Source: Macropodus opercularis (lineage: Eukaryota; Chordata; Actinopteri; Anabantiformes; Osphronemidae). Taken from it: a stretch of DNA of 64,000 bases. Shown in pieces: positions 23,575-36,100 of this stretch. Position 1 is the first letter of the stretch; each line of letters begins with the position of its first letter. The stretch is taken from the NCBI GenBank assembly GCA_030770545.1, contig CM061106.1, forward strand, positions 11,726,501 to 11,790,500. Reading direction: 5' to 3'. The translations under genes and the position numbers were made by a program. Below the pieces are notes generated by a model, which worked only from the letters and a program-made list of their open reading frames with translations, did not search any database and was not told the origin of the DNA.

Positions 23575-23815
23575 AATTTTTGACATTTTTGCAGATTTAT
23601 TAAAAAAGACTGAAATATCACATGGTCATAAGTATTCAGACACTTTGCTCAGGATTTAGTAGAAGCACCCTTTTGAGCCAATACAACCATGAGTCTTTTT
23701 GGGAATGATGCAACAAGTTTTTCACACCTGCATTTGGGGATCCTCTGCCATTCCTCCTTGCTGATCCTCTCCAGTTCTGTCAGGTCGGATGGTAAACGTT
23801 GGTCACAGCCATTTT
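23575..23815 (-). mobile_element. Tc1-like transposon end fragment
   Basis: The sequence 'aagtattcagacactttgct' and the following 'gtttttcacacctgcatttg ... ctctccagttctgtcaggt' match, from memory, a widespread fish Tc1 family read from its terminal repeat into the transposase C-terminus. It is truncated; there is no second end. Confidence 0.5.
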
Positions 23816-23861
23816 CATAATATAAAATAGCTTTTTGGTACGTGTGTATTTTATGTAGCAG

Positions 23862-24938
23862 TGATGTAGCAGCGAATGTATGGTATGGTTGATGCAGCTT
23901 GAACAGGATGTAAAATAAGAGCGAACTTTAACAAAGGAGGAAAGAAACAAATAGAAACAGTCATCACACTAGAAACCAGTTAAAATGGAGAAAGGTTGAC
24001 TCACCTTTTGTAGCACGAAGAGTGTGAAGAGTTGTTGAGAGAAAAACATAGAGTGTTTCAAAGCTACAAGTCCATCGTAATAGAATGTTCCTGTGTCCAC
24101 TGTGCACGATATCATCCAGAAATTTACTTGTTCACACATAACTTATTGTGGTTCTGTCACATTTCAGTATTTGACCTTTACCTCATGTTTCTGACACTCT
24201 GGAACTATTCACCCTGATTACAGTTAACTTTAGTTTAAACAATTATCTTCATCGTATAAGATAAACAATCATCTGCTAACACTCATCATAATTAATTATG
24301 AAATGTATCCTACAGTTATTGTAGAATTATGAATCTCAATTTGAAATGATGAGTTTTACTCTTATACAGGTTTAATTCAATGCATCAATATTGTTTTTCA
24401 GTCCAGTTTCCACCTCCTCTTCTCTGACTACGTGCAGTTTTTACAGGCTTCTCTTCTTACTCTCTTCCCTCTTCGACCTGGGTGACAGGCAACTGATTTC
24501 CATCACAGCTACTCCTTCCACTAGCTGTTCACTTTCCAGTAGAAGCTCTGTCGTCTCCTTGGCTTCGACATTATTTGATTTACTCATCTGCTGAGGGGAT
24601 GTGTGTTTGGATGACTCGTCCCATGCGTGTTTTTCTGTGAAGGCTTTCTATAAGGCTCATACTTCTTTGACTGTATCTGCTTCTTTGGTTACTATTTGGC
24701 CTCTAGCGCTCAAAACTACTCCTCATTACTTCTCCAGCTTTGAGGCTTATAAGGCCTAGAATATATATAAACCTCATTCTTCCTCATATCTCCACCTGAG
24801 TTGAAATTTACCATTACCATCGTCCATTCCTCCTGGCTCTGCAACAGAAATTCTGGGGACCTTGCTGTCTTTTTGTATTGTAGCTATTTGTACTATCATG
24901 AGATTTATTTTTCTCCTCTTCTATATCTGTCCCTCTAG
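23862..24938 (+). other. Intron before the zinc-finger exon of gene A
   Basis: It begins with another partial copy of the gene A 5' unit. Its last 250 nt (ctttgaggcttataaggcct ... ctgtccctctag) are homologous to the sequence before the gene B finger exon, showing that the duplication included this intron end and splice acceptor. Confidence 0.5.
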
Positions 24939-25988
24939 AAACCCAGAGGAAGAAGGACTTCAAGGCTGCATCTCTGTCAGCAATGTGACCAAGCCTTCAA
25001 CAGACCATCAGAACTAAAGAAGCATCAGAAGGTTCACTCTGGAGATAAACCATACAGCTGTGACCAGTGTGGAAAAGCATTCACTCAGCTCAGTTACTTA
25101 GTGACACACCAACGTGTTCACACTGGAGAGAAACCTCACTGGTGTGAACAGTGTGGAAAAACATTCACTCAGCGCAGAAGCTTACTGAGACACCAACGGA
25201 TTCACACCGGAGAGAGACCTCACTCATGTGAACAGTGTGGAATAGCATTCTCCCGCTTAAGCAATTTAAAAACACATCAGCGCATTCACACTGGAGAGAA
25301 ACCGCACCGGTGTGAACAGTGTGGAAAAACATTCACTCTGCTCAGTCACTTAGTGGGACACCAACGCATTCACACCGGAGAGAAACCTCACTCGTGTGAA
25401 CAGTGTGGAAAAACATTCACTCTGCTCAGTCACCTAGTGAGACACAAACGTATTCACACCGGAGAGAAACCTCACTCATGTGAACAGTGTGGAAAATCAT
25501 TCACCGACATTGGGTCCTTAGTGAAACACCAACGCATTCACACCGGAGAGAAACCACACTGGTGTGAACAGTGTGGAAAAACATTCACTCAGCGCAGTAA
25601 CTTAGTGACACACCAACGCATTCACACCGGAGAGAAACCACACTGGTGTGAACAGTGTGGAAAAACATTCACTCAGCGCAGTAACTTACTGACACACCAA
25701 CGTCTTCACACTGGAGAGAAACCTCACTGGTGTGAACATTGCGGAAAAACATTCACTCAGGTCAGTAGCTTACTGAAACACCAACGCATTCACACTGGAG
25801 AGAAACCTTACTGGTGTGAACAGTGTGGAAAAGCGTTTGCTCGGTTGTCTAGATTACAGGTACATCAGCGGGTTCACACTAGAGAGAAACCTCACTGGTG
25901 TGAACAGTGTGGAAAATCATTCACTCAGCGCAGTACATTAGTGAGACATCAACGAGTTCACACTGGAGAAAGACCTAATTCATGTTAA
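24939..25988 (+). CDS. C2H2 zinc-finger protein A, terminal exon with 12 fingers
   Basis: The exon follows a ctctag acceptor and is open for 349 codons. It encodes 12 tandem Kruppel-type fingers: a first degenerate-linker finger (CQQCDQAFNRPSELKKHQKVH), then eleven CxxCGxxF...H...H repeats joined by TGEKPH linkers. The linkers and finger frames are almost identical, while residues at DNA-contact positions vary between fingers (for example QRRSLLR, RLSNLKT, LLSHLVG, DIGSLVK, QRSNLVT, QVSSLLK, RLSRLQV). This suggests a nuclear DNA-binding protein with an array shaped by repeat expansion. The reading frame ends at TAA 25986-25988 just inside what was a thirteenth finger. Upstream coding exons are uncertain, so the protein N-terminus is not known. 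Confidence 0.88.
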   Translation, partial: KPRGRRTSRLHLCQQCDQAFNRPSELKKHQKVHSGDKPYSCDQCGKAFTQLSYLVTHQRVHTGEKPHWCEQCGKTFTQRRSLLRHQRIHTGERPHSCEQCGIAFSRLSNLKTHQRIHTGEKPHRCEQCGKTFTLLSHLVGHQRIHTGEKPHSCEQCGKTFTLLSHLVRHKRIHTGEKPHSCEQCGKSFTDIGSLVKHQRIHTGEKPHWCEQCGKTFTQRSNLVTHQRIHTGEKPHWCEQCGKTFTQRSNLLTHQRLHTGEKPHWCEHCGKTFTQVSSLLKHQRIHTGEKPYWCEQCGKAFARLSRLQVHQRVHTREKPHWCEQCGKSFTQRSTLVRHQRVHTGERPNSC

Positions 25989-26078
25989 AGTTGTGGTAAA
26001 TCTTTCTTTACCTCCTCCAACCTAAAATGCCACCAGCGTATTCACACTGCAAAGAAGCTTTCGAACAGTGGAAAGTAA
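25989..26078 (+). pseudogene. Vestigial thirteenth finger after the stop of gene A
   Basis: In frame after the TAA are SCGKSFFTSSNLKCHQRIHT and a short tail ending in a second stop at 26076. The finger still has H-x3-H but has lost its first Cys to the stop. The same arrangement is present in copy B. Confidence 0.75.
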
Positions 26079-26815
26079 TCTGCTAACGTCATCATTTGAG
26101 TCAGACATAGTTTGTGCAGTGACTTTCATTGTGTGTACAGATTGTTTGTTCCTAATACATGTTCACTTTTTGTAGCAACACCTGAAATGTGGTAATAATG
26201 TAGATATTAAACCTGCTAATTCTGAAACCATTAATTAACAGTTTGTCATCTCTGGATTATGTCCTGTACATTAAAGTATATATACGCATCACTGCTATGT
26301 AACGATGGGGAAAAGATATGCAGATTAGGATGAGGTGGAACAATTTACTGTTAAGTAGATTCCATGGTAACCATCAGTGACTTCTGACCTTTATGTTAAA
26401 GCGTTTGAGCGTGTTGAGCTTATGAAGTCAATGAATCTGAACAGATGAATTCGCAACACACAATTTGCTGTAGACGTGTAAATCTGTATGATGAGAATAG
26501 GACATTTGTTAATTTTCAGGTATGTGCACAGTTCAGATGTAACTTTGATGTTCTTCAAATAGTCTGTCATTTCCTTCTAAAATGTTACTTGACATTTACT
26601 TGATGGAAACACCGAAGTGACCTAGTAAGTAGAAGGTTGTGGTCATGACAGGAAAGTTTGTAGGAAGGTGAACTCATGTCTTCAGAGGCTTTGACATGTT
26701 TGTGTTATAGGTAAATCTGAAGCAGCTTCATTAAATGTGTCTCAGTAAAACTTTAAGTCACTGCTTCTTGACTTGAACAAACACAGAACACGCCTCACTG
26801 ATGTACATCTGAAAG
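26079..26815. other. 3' flank of zinc-finger gene A
   Basis: Non-coding. Positions 26088-26245 recur inverted at 62775-62912, and a segment near 26365-26405 recurs inverted near 63140-63185. An AATAAA-type poly-A signal was not clearly placed. Confidence 0.4.
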
Positions 26816-26821
26816 GCTCAC

Positions 26822-26920
26822 GTTACACAGCAGACCAGCAACACCAGTCCTCCACTAACTAAGAAACCGATGCCAGACGTTGGCAGAAAGAGGTGGCAAC
26901 ATGGCAGGACCACGGCAAAG
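26822..26920 (-). other. Candidate transmembrane-encoding exon of the SRCR gene
   Basis: On the minus strand, between a ttccag acceptor and a gtgagc donor, 99 nt encode a hydrophobic run (GIGFLVSGGLVLLVCCV). It lies downstream of the broken Ig exon, where a membrane anchor is expected. Its intron phase (2) differs from the phase-1 chain of the SRCR exons, so the link is weak. Confidence 0.25.
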
Positions 26921-27037
26921 CTGGAACCAAATACTGAAGACGTGTTCAATTTAAAAGTGTGTTCATGACATGAACAGTTATAACTTTATTAAAACTGCAG
27001 CAGATTTGTTTATTAGTTCTAAACGTGAAGATTTACT

Positions 27038-27179
27038 TCAAAATATGGAAGTGGGTACTGTGGCTGGATGGAGCAGCTGATTGTAAAGCTGGAACCTCTG
27101 AATACCTGGAACCCCTGCTGATGGGCCTGGGAGACCCCGCCCACAGAGGAAACAGAGATGATTGGCTGGAACTGCAGGT
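27038..27179 (-). pseudogene. Truncated Ig-like exon of the SRCR gene
   Basis: After a tttacag acceptor the phase-1 frame reads DLQFQPIISVSSVGG ... QGFQVFRGSSFTISCSIQPQ, the A to B strands of an Ig-like domain often found after the SRCR domains in fish genes of this kind. The family-like sequence then ends, followed by PLPYF and a TGA at 27040-27038. The second Cys and the rest of the domain are missing. Confidence 0.6.
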
Positions 27180-30100
27180 CTGTAAACACAGAGATGTCAC
27201 TGTTGTTATGTCACAGGATATTCCTCCTTCAAGTGAAGGTCAGAATCTATCAGTTCAATCTGTTCCTGTAACAAAGTACAGATCTCTTTAAGAAATGTCA
27301 GAGATGTTGTCATTGATGAGCTCACCTGAGCAGGTGAGGTTCAGAGTGGAAGAAGACTCATATGATTTTACACACTCCCTCAGAGCAGATCCAGACTGAA
27401 CACAGTCAGACCTGATCTCCCACACAGGTCTGTCTGAGGTCTCGTCTCTCCTTCCTACATTAACAACAGAACCACAGTCCATCTCTCTACAGACAACAGC
27501 TGCTTTCTTCAGGGTCCAGTCATATCCAAACACTGGTCTCCAGTCTCCTCCATGTTTCAGCTCCACTTCACCTGCACAGCGACTGTCTCCTCCCACCAAC
27601 CTGACATGTTCTGAACAGAAAGCAGAGCGTCATCAGTCAAACATCATAGTGACCTTCACTAGAGCAGAAATGAACCAAATCCAAGCTACAGCTCCTCGTC
27701 TACCTGAGCAGGTGAGTCCAACAGCTTTGCCAGGTGAGCAGGTGGTTCTAGCTGAGTCTGAGCTTCTACAGTCCAGCAGAGCAGACTCGTGGCCTCCACA
27801 CTGGAACTCTGTGGACCACGCTGGAGCCTCCACTTCTCCATAGAGCCCCCCCTGGAGGGCTGAAGGAGCCCCACAGCCAAGCTGCCTACAGACCACCTCT
27901 GCATCCTGCTGGTCAAAGTCAGCTTCACACACTGAGGACCAGCGCTGGTTGGACCAGACCTCCAGTCTGCCTGAACACAGACCAGGACCATCCAGCAGCC
28001 TGACAGAGTCTGGAGAGAAGAGACAAAGAGAAGAGACAGCAGACGCTCAGTGAAGAGATGTCCTGAAACAAACTGGACTCAGAACCAACATCAGTCCATC
28101 ATCCACAGCTGAACCACACACATTAATGATTCATACACTGGGACAGATGGTGTTTATCTGCACATTTCATCTGATTTGTGACAATATGAAACTAGAAAAA
28201 GGGCGGCGTGGTGGTGTGGTGGTTAGCGCCGTCGCCTCACAGCAAGAAGGTCCCGGTTGGATTCCCGGAGGCGACCGGGGGCCTTTCTGTGTGGAGTTTG
28301 CATGTTCTCCCCGTGTCTGCGTGTGTTGTCTCCGGTTTCCTCCCACAGTCCAAAGACATGCAGTTAGGTCAATTGGAAAAAGAAGTGTAAATTGCCCATA
28401 GGTGTGAGTGTGTGTATGACTGTGACTTGTGTGTCTATATATGTGGCCCTGCGATGAACTGGCAACCTGTCCAGGGTGTACCCTGCCTCTCGCCCAAAGC
28501 CAGCTGGGATAGGCTCCAGCACACCCGTGACCCCTTCGGGGAAAAAGCGAAAGAAGATGAATGAAGGAATGAAACTAGAAAAAGTTTTAGGACTCATGGC
28601 CCAAAACACTGGTTAAATCTGAGAAGAATGTGGCAGCAGAAAAACATCTGTAAGTAGAGCGTAGTAAGCGGAAGTAAGAGAGCGAAGGGGACGTTGGGCA
28701 ACAGATGATGGGGAAACCAAAAATACACCATATGCCAAAAGTAATGGCTCTGCTGCCCTGACTCCATATGTGATCATTCCTGATCCACAGGGTTCAACAT
28801 GACGTCGGCCCATGTTTTGCAGCTAGAACAGCTTCAGCTCTTCTGGGAAGGTCGTCAACAAGGTTTAGGTATTTATGGGAATTTTTGACCGTTCTTCCAG
28901 AAGCGTATTTGTGAGGTCACACACTGATGTTGGACCAGGAGGCCTGGCTCTCAGTCTCTGCTCTAATCCATCCAAAGGTGATCTATCAGGTTGAGGCCAG
29001 TCAAGTTCAACCACATCAGACTCATCGTGTCTTCATGGAAGTGATTGGAAGACCTGATTCCCATTATTTGGATCAGTGAGTGAATACTTTTGGCAACATA
29101 GTGTCACGATCTGCAACTCGACTTCCGGGTTGGAGCTTTTATTGTGAAGGCCGTTCCCAGATCTGCTCGGCCCTCGCTCTCTCCAGCTTCACTTGTTTGC
29201 ATGATTGTTTTTACCTGAGCCATGTTCACTGTCTCCCTTCTTAAGCGCCATTCAGAGACGCCACAGGGTCGGCTCGTCATTGTTGCGCATAGAGCTGAAA
29301 TCTCATAAACTCATTCGTGACTTTGCTGCAGAACTGTCAAGACCCCTCTTGCCTGAAAGATCTGTTTCCTGTGATTCTGTAAGTTAAGCTCACTCCACCT
29401 AGAACCATGTAAAAGAACTCTTGTATATACCTTTGAACTCCTCTCTCTCTAAAGAACTATCAGATAACAGCTATCCAAATGTTTGCCCCAGTGATCTGAA
29501 CTCCTCGTTCTCTGGAGAGGTTTCCTATTCTCGGCTGTACTCCATGACCGACTTTGGTCAGTTGTTCTGTCTGTGGACCTCCCTGTTTATATAAGACTCA
29601 GCCTGACCTGGTACCACTGTCCACAGACGTCTCTTATCCTCTGAGTCCTGGTCTACTTTCTGGAGAAAGACATTTTTAATTGTAGTTACCTGGAGGGAAG
29701 TTACCTGGTAAATGTAGTATTATTTCCCATACTCTCCTGTAACCAACACCCCCACACTCACACACACAGCTGCTTAAACCATTGATTTGTTTCACCTGAA
29801 CAGGTAAAACTCAAGGCGGAAGAGGAAAAGTATTCTGTAGATGTTACACACTCCCTCAGAGCAGATCCAGACTGAACACAGGCAGACCTGATCCTCCACA
29901 CAGGTCTGCCTGAGGACTCTTCTCTCTTTCCTACAGAAACAGCAGAACCACAGTCCAACTCTCTACAGACAACAGCTGCTTCCTTCAGGGTCCAGTCAGA
30001 TCCATCCACTGGTCTCCAGTCTCCTCCATGTTTCAGCTCCAGTTCACCTGCACAGCGACTGTCTCCTCCCACCAACCTGACAGGTTCTGAACAGAAAGCA

Positions 30101-33100
30101 GAGCGTCATCAGTCAAACATCATAGTGACCTTCACTAGAGCAGAAATGAACCAAATCCAAGCTGCAGCTCCTCGTCTACCTGAGCAGGTGAGTCCAGCAG
30201 CTTTGCCAGGTGAGCAGGTGGTTCTAGCTGAGTCTGAGCTTCCACAGTCCAGCAGAGCAGACTCATGGCCTCCACACTGGAACTCTGTGGACCACGCTGG
30301 AGCCTCCACTTCTCCATAGAGCCCCCCCTGGAGGGCTGAAGGAGCCCCACAGCCAAGCTGCCTACAGACCACCTCTGCATCCTGCTGGTCAAAGTCAGCT
30401 TCACACACTGAGGACCAGCGCTGGTTGGACCAGACCTCCAGTCTGCCTGAACACAGACCAGGACCATCCAGCAGCCTGACAGAGTCTGGAGAGAAGAGAC
30501 AAAGAGAAGAGACAGCAGACACTCAGTGAAGAGATGTCCTGAAACAAACTGGACTCAGAACCAACATCAGTCCATCAACCACAGCAGAACCACACACTTT
30601 AATGTCTGTGGAGGTTCTCATTCATCCAGGTGAAGTTGTCTGAAGGTTGAGTCATGACAACTGGATTCTTCTAGTTCGTAGAAACGTTTCACCATCTATC
30701 CAGGTGGCTTCTTCAGTCTGTGGGAAGTTGGTGAAGACACTAATTTATCCTCCAGTTGGGTTTCACTTAACACCTGTGTAGAATGGGTTCGTTATGTGAA
30801 CAGAGGGGGGTGTGAGGGTAGTGAGTAGGTGTGAATCCTCAACTACCGTGACTCCTCCTCCAACCATTACAGGGTCATTAAGTGTCTCCTCTGTGGGGGA
30901 CGTGTGAAGTGGCCTTGATCTTCCTGGGCATAGTTGAAAGGGCAGCAGGTAGATGGAGACAAGTTGTGTCTGAGGCCTCCACCTCTGTTGAGAGAGGGGC
31001 TGTTTACCTGGACATGTAAAGCTTCTCTGACGCCTCGTTCAAACCACCTGTCTTCTCTGTCCAGAATGTGAACGTTGTTGTCTTCAGTGGCCTTTGTGTT
31101 TTAAGTGGAGATACACGGCAGATACTGGTCCTGATGTGTTGTTCCTCCTATGCTGGTTCATCCTCTTGTGTAATGGCTGTTTGGTTTCACCAATGTATAG
31201 TTCTGAGACTCTTCACTGCATTGAACTGCATATACTCTGTTGCTCCTCTTATGTTTTGGTGTCGGGTCCTTCGGATGCACAAGCTTCTCTCTGAGGGTGT
31301 TGGTGGGTTTGAAGTAGACGGTATGTTGTAGTTTCTAAAAATCCTTTTAAGCTTTTCAGACACTCCGGCCATGTAAGGAATGACCAGATTCTTCCGTTGG
31401 CTCTGGGTGTCAGGCTGTTCTGTTGTCCTTGTTCTGGGTTGAGACGCAGCCTATCTGGCGTAGCCACCTAGATAGGTGGTGAAACGTTTCTACAAACTAG
31501 AAGAAGTCCAGTTGCCATGACTCAACCTTCACACACACATTAATGTTTCATAAACTGGGACAGATGGTGATTATCTGCACATTTCATCAGATCTGTGACA
31601 ATATGAAACTAGAAAAAGCTTTGAATTAAACTGTTTTGCCTGAAGTAGCTGTAACATTGAATGGTTGCATGTAACATTCTGTAAATATGTAATAGTGTCA
31701 TTCTTTGAAATGTTTACAAAAAAACCTAATTTAAAAGGCAGAAGTTAAAGCAGGTGCATTGGTTCAACTGTAGGATCTGAACCAGACGCTCAACGAAACC
31801 TGGAGATTGAACAAACAGAACGTTTCCAGTTGCTGAACTACGACTGTTACTGCTTAATGCTTAATAAATCATCCAGAGTGAGACATATGATAAATGACTA
31901 ATTTAAAGCCGCTCTGCAACAACAGGACTGTGGTTGTGCTGCTGATTTAAAATTCTACTAATAAAAGACGAGACATGATGGAGCCAAAGAGCCAGAACCA
32001 CAGAACCAGTTTAAAGAGTTTAAACACTGCACAAGATGTAGATGTAGGTGAAGGCAGCAGCTGGAGAGAAACAAGACGAGGGAGGTTAATAGACAAGACC
32101 AGAGAAAGCTCCGAAACTAAGTGTAGTGAGGTGGGGAAGGCGTCTGGATGAGAGGAGGAGGTCCATGGTCTGGACCAGAGTTGGATCTATGGACAGTCTG
32201 CTCACGGTGACACCAGAGGGGAGGGAACCATGGCACCGTGATTTACAGTGAGAGTTCCACTGAGCAAAATCCGAGGTTCCTTGTTCTGCTTTGTCAGAGG
32301 AATCTGCTTGGATCAGTTTGGTGAAGAGCTTCTATTAAAACATCCCTTAAAGAACAAAAACCAAAGAGAATACAACCAAATACATTTACTGAACTGGAAA
32401 ATGCCAGAACACAAAGCAACAGTCCTTGGAGGCAAAATGGCTTCTAGCCGCAAAGCACCCTGGGAACAAACATTTTGCTCCACATGTCCTGGTTCACACA
32501 ATTCTACTGGACTCGAAGAAAACCAAGTAATGTTGGCACAACTGGTGCCAGAGATAACAGGACTCTAATAACTTTAGAAAACCTGGGTGAGAACACAAAC
32601 AGCTCAACCTGAGCTGATGAACCATGAATCCAAAATAAGTTTCCTCTGAACTCAGACTTGATAAAACATAGCCCTGAACCAGAACCAAACAAAGAATCCA
32701 CTTGGGTCATAAACAAGGTGATAATTCACAGCATGGCTTGATGAGATACATTTCCTCAGATGAGATGGATTATGGTTCAGTTCAGTTTACTGTGCCGGCT
32801 CAACCTCTGAGGACAATGAACCATCTGAGGATCTTACTGCTGGAGAGGTGGAGTATAAACACCAGCAGATGGAGGGAAAGCACAGTTGAAAGATATTAAC
32901 CGGTGAGTCAAGTTATTGCAAGTGTAGGTGGAACCGATTGGAAAAACTCTATAGAGGAAGAAACCTCCAGCAGACCCAGGATCAGTGGGAGAACATCTGC
33001 CTTGATCGGTTGGAGTGAAGGGATAAAGTAGAGAGAAAACAACAACAGACTCAGGCAGGTTGGTTGAACCAGCTGAACACTGAGACACACGACTCTGAGT

Positions 33101-36100
33101 CTGACGATACCTGGAGATGAGAATAGAGAGAGACAGAAAGAGAGAAACACAACTAGGAGAGAACAGAGACAAAGTTAGTCACATGTGAACATGGAGGCAT
33201 GTTAGTGGATGGAATAGATAGAAAACCAGAGGAGCTCAGTGAATGAAGGAGGTTCCAGCATCTAAGCCTGTAGCAGCTGAACTAAGAGATGGATCAGAGA
33301 AATCAGAACCATCTGGAACCATCAGCTTTGTCAGAAAAGAAGGTTTCAGCCTAGTTTTAAAGCAGAGAGGGCGTCTGCTGCTAGAACCTGAACTGGAAGC
33401 TGGTTCCACATAGAGGAGCTTGGATCTAAAGGCTCTGCCTCCCGTTCTACAGGTAGAAACTCTAGGAACCACCAGTAGACCAGCTCTGAGAAGCAAGGTT
33501 CTGTTGGAGCAGAAGGAGCCATGAGGTCTAAGACTAGATGGAGCTTTATTATGAAGAGCTTTGGAAGAGGAGGAGAATTTAATTCTATCCTAGATTTGAC
33601 AGGACAGAGAAGCTAATGTAGGAGAAATGTGATCTCTCTTCCTAAGTCCAGTCAGACTCTGGCTGCAGCATTTGAATTAACTGGAGGCTTTTAAAGAGTC
33701 ATTGGTTCAAACTATGAGCAGGGAGACACAGTCGTCCAGCCTGGAGGAACTAATGCAGGGATTCATGTTTCAGCATCACTCTGTGACAGGATGCTCCTCA
33801 TTTTAGCAACATTCCTCAGGTGGAAGTAAGTAGTTCTAGAGATTTCTTTAATATATGATGTAAAGGAGAGATCTTGGTCCAAATGACACCAAGGTTCCTA
33901 CAGTAGAACCTGAAGCTAACGTTATGTCATCCAGAGTAACAATCTGATTCAATAATGAGTCTCTGTGGTTTTTAGCACCAACTATAATAACCTCAGTTTT
34001 ATCTGAGTTTAGTTGTAGGAAGTTATGGGACATCCAGGGTTTGATGTCTGTTAAACAGATGGCCTCCAGCCTGAGCCAACTCACAGTAGAAGCTTCATCA
34101 GCTGGAGACGGACTAGACCCACTGAGAACATAACAATAATAAGATTTATGCTCAGTAGATTAATGATGTCACTGATGATCTTACCTGAGCAGGTCAAGCT
34201 CTGGGTTAAGGAAGAGTCACTGAATGTTACACACTCCCTCAGAGCAGATCCAGACTGAACACAGTTAGACCTGATCCTCCACATAGGTCTGACTAAGGAC
34301 ACTCTTCTGTCTCTTGTAGAAACAGGAGAACCACAGTCCAACTCTCTACAGACAACAGCTGCTTCCTTCTGGGTCCAGTCATATCCATCCACTGGTCTCC
34401 AGTCTCCTTCATGTTTCAGCTCCAGTTCACCTGCACAGCGACTGTCTCCTCCCACCAACCTGACAGGTTCTGACCAGAAAGCAGAGCGTCATCAGTCAAA
34501 CATCATAGTGACCTTCACTAGAGCAGAAATGAACCAAATCCAAGCTGCAGCTCCTCGTCTACCTGAGCAGGTGAGTCCAACAGCTTTGCCAGGTGAGCAG
34601 GTGGTTCTAGCTGAGTCTGAGCTTCTACAGTCCAGCAGAGCAGACTCGTTGCCTCCACACTGGAACTCTGTGGACCACGCTGGAGCCTCCACTTCTCCAT
34701 AGAGCCCCCCCTGGAGGGCTGAAGGAGCCCCACAGCCAAGCTGCCTACAGACCACCTCTGCATCCTGCTGGTCAAAGTCAGCTTCACACACTGAGGACCA
34801 GCGCTGGTTGGACCAGACCTCCAGTCTGCCTGAACACAGACCAGGACCATCCAGCAGCCTGACAGAGTCTGGAGAGAAGAGACAAAGAGAAGAGACAGCA
34901 GACGCTCAGTGAAGAGATGTCCTGAAACAAACTGGACTCAGAACCAACATTAGTCCATCAACCACAGCAAAACCACTCACTCTAACAGCACAGTCACATT
35001 TCATCTGTCTGATGTCCTGAAGGTTCACTGAGCAGTGACAGGTTAATGTTCAGGTCTGATAATCACAGCATGTGGGGTCAGAACGTTCCTGTGTCTGGTT
35101 CTGGTCGTGTACATTGTTCTGTAGCTCTGATCAGAAGGGACACGTTGGACCAGGTTGTGTTCAGGGTCTGCAGTGATTTCCTCGGAACATTTCCTGACTC
35201 TGGACTTAAGAGGTTCTGACACAAGATGTTCATCTTATGCCAATAACTCTTCCAGGTTCTTCTGACTGAACCAGGGGCAACAACCATGATGACGATGATG
35301 AGACTGACCTGATCCAGGATCAGATCAGATCTGCACAGATGCTCCCGTCCTAAAAGTAAATATCTGAGAGATAATAAATAAAACATGTGTCTGTGTGTTT
35401 CTACGTGGCCTCATTACCTGAGCAGGTGAGGTTCAGGGTGGAGGAAGACTCATGTGATGTTACACACTTCCTCAGAGCAGATCCAGACTGAACACAGTCA
35501 GACCTGATCCACCACACAGGTCTGTCTGAGGACTCTTCTCTCTCTTCTACATTAACAGCAGAACCACAGTCCAGCTCTCTACAGACAACAGCTGCTTTCT
35601 TCAGGGTCCAGTCAAATCCAAACACTGGTTTCCAGTCTCCTCCATGTTTCAGCTCCACTTCACCTGCACAGCGACTGTCTCCTCCCACCAACCTGATGTC
35701 ATCAGGTTCTGAACAGAAAGCAGAGCGTCATCAGTCAAAGGTAACAGTAAACCGTGACGGCTGATTTGTTTCATTTTTTTTGTCTTCACCTGTTGACATG
35801 TGGTTTCTTTCAGCCTGGACTCCTGAGGAGGAAACAGAGGACAGACGTCAGTGCAGAGCAGCCTCTGATTGGACCACGGCTCTGAACAGAACCAGCACAT
35901 TTTAATGCAGCTGTCACTGCTGGTAGGTGTGAGATGAAGGCATGTGAGTGAGCAGAGCAGCCTGTGTGGTGACGACGTGTGGAGCATCCACATCCTGACA
36001 GATGCTACACATCTCACCCACTGGAGATTCTACACGTCAAACACGCTCTGTGAGTTTAGTGCAGACGAGCAGACCAGACTTTTCTTTGGCCACTAGAAGC

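Noticed and set aside
24939..25988. Regular 84-nt repeat spacing, superficially like a CRISPR or satellite array
   Set aside because: It is the coding periodicity of the 28-residue zinc-finger unit.
27649..27843. Plus-strand ORFs over the SRCR B exons (also 30125-30319 and 34508-34702)
   Set aside because: They are antisense shadows of the conserved SRCR exons; the real frame is on the minus strand with proper splice sites.
35078..35386. 102-codon minus ORF between SRCR exons A1 and B1
   Set aside because: No cysteine pattern, no family resemblance and not needed to join the phase-1 exon chain; intron.
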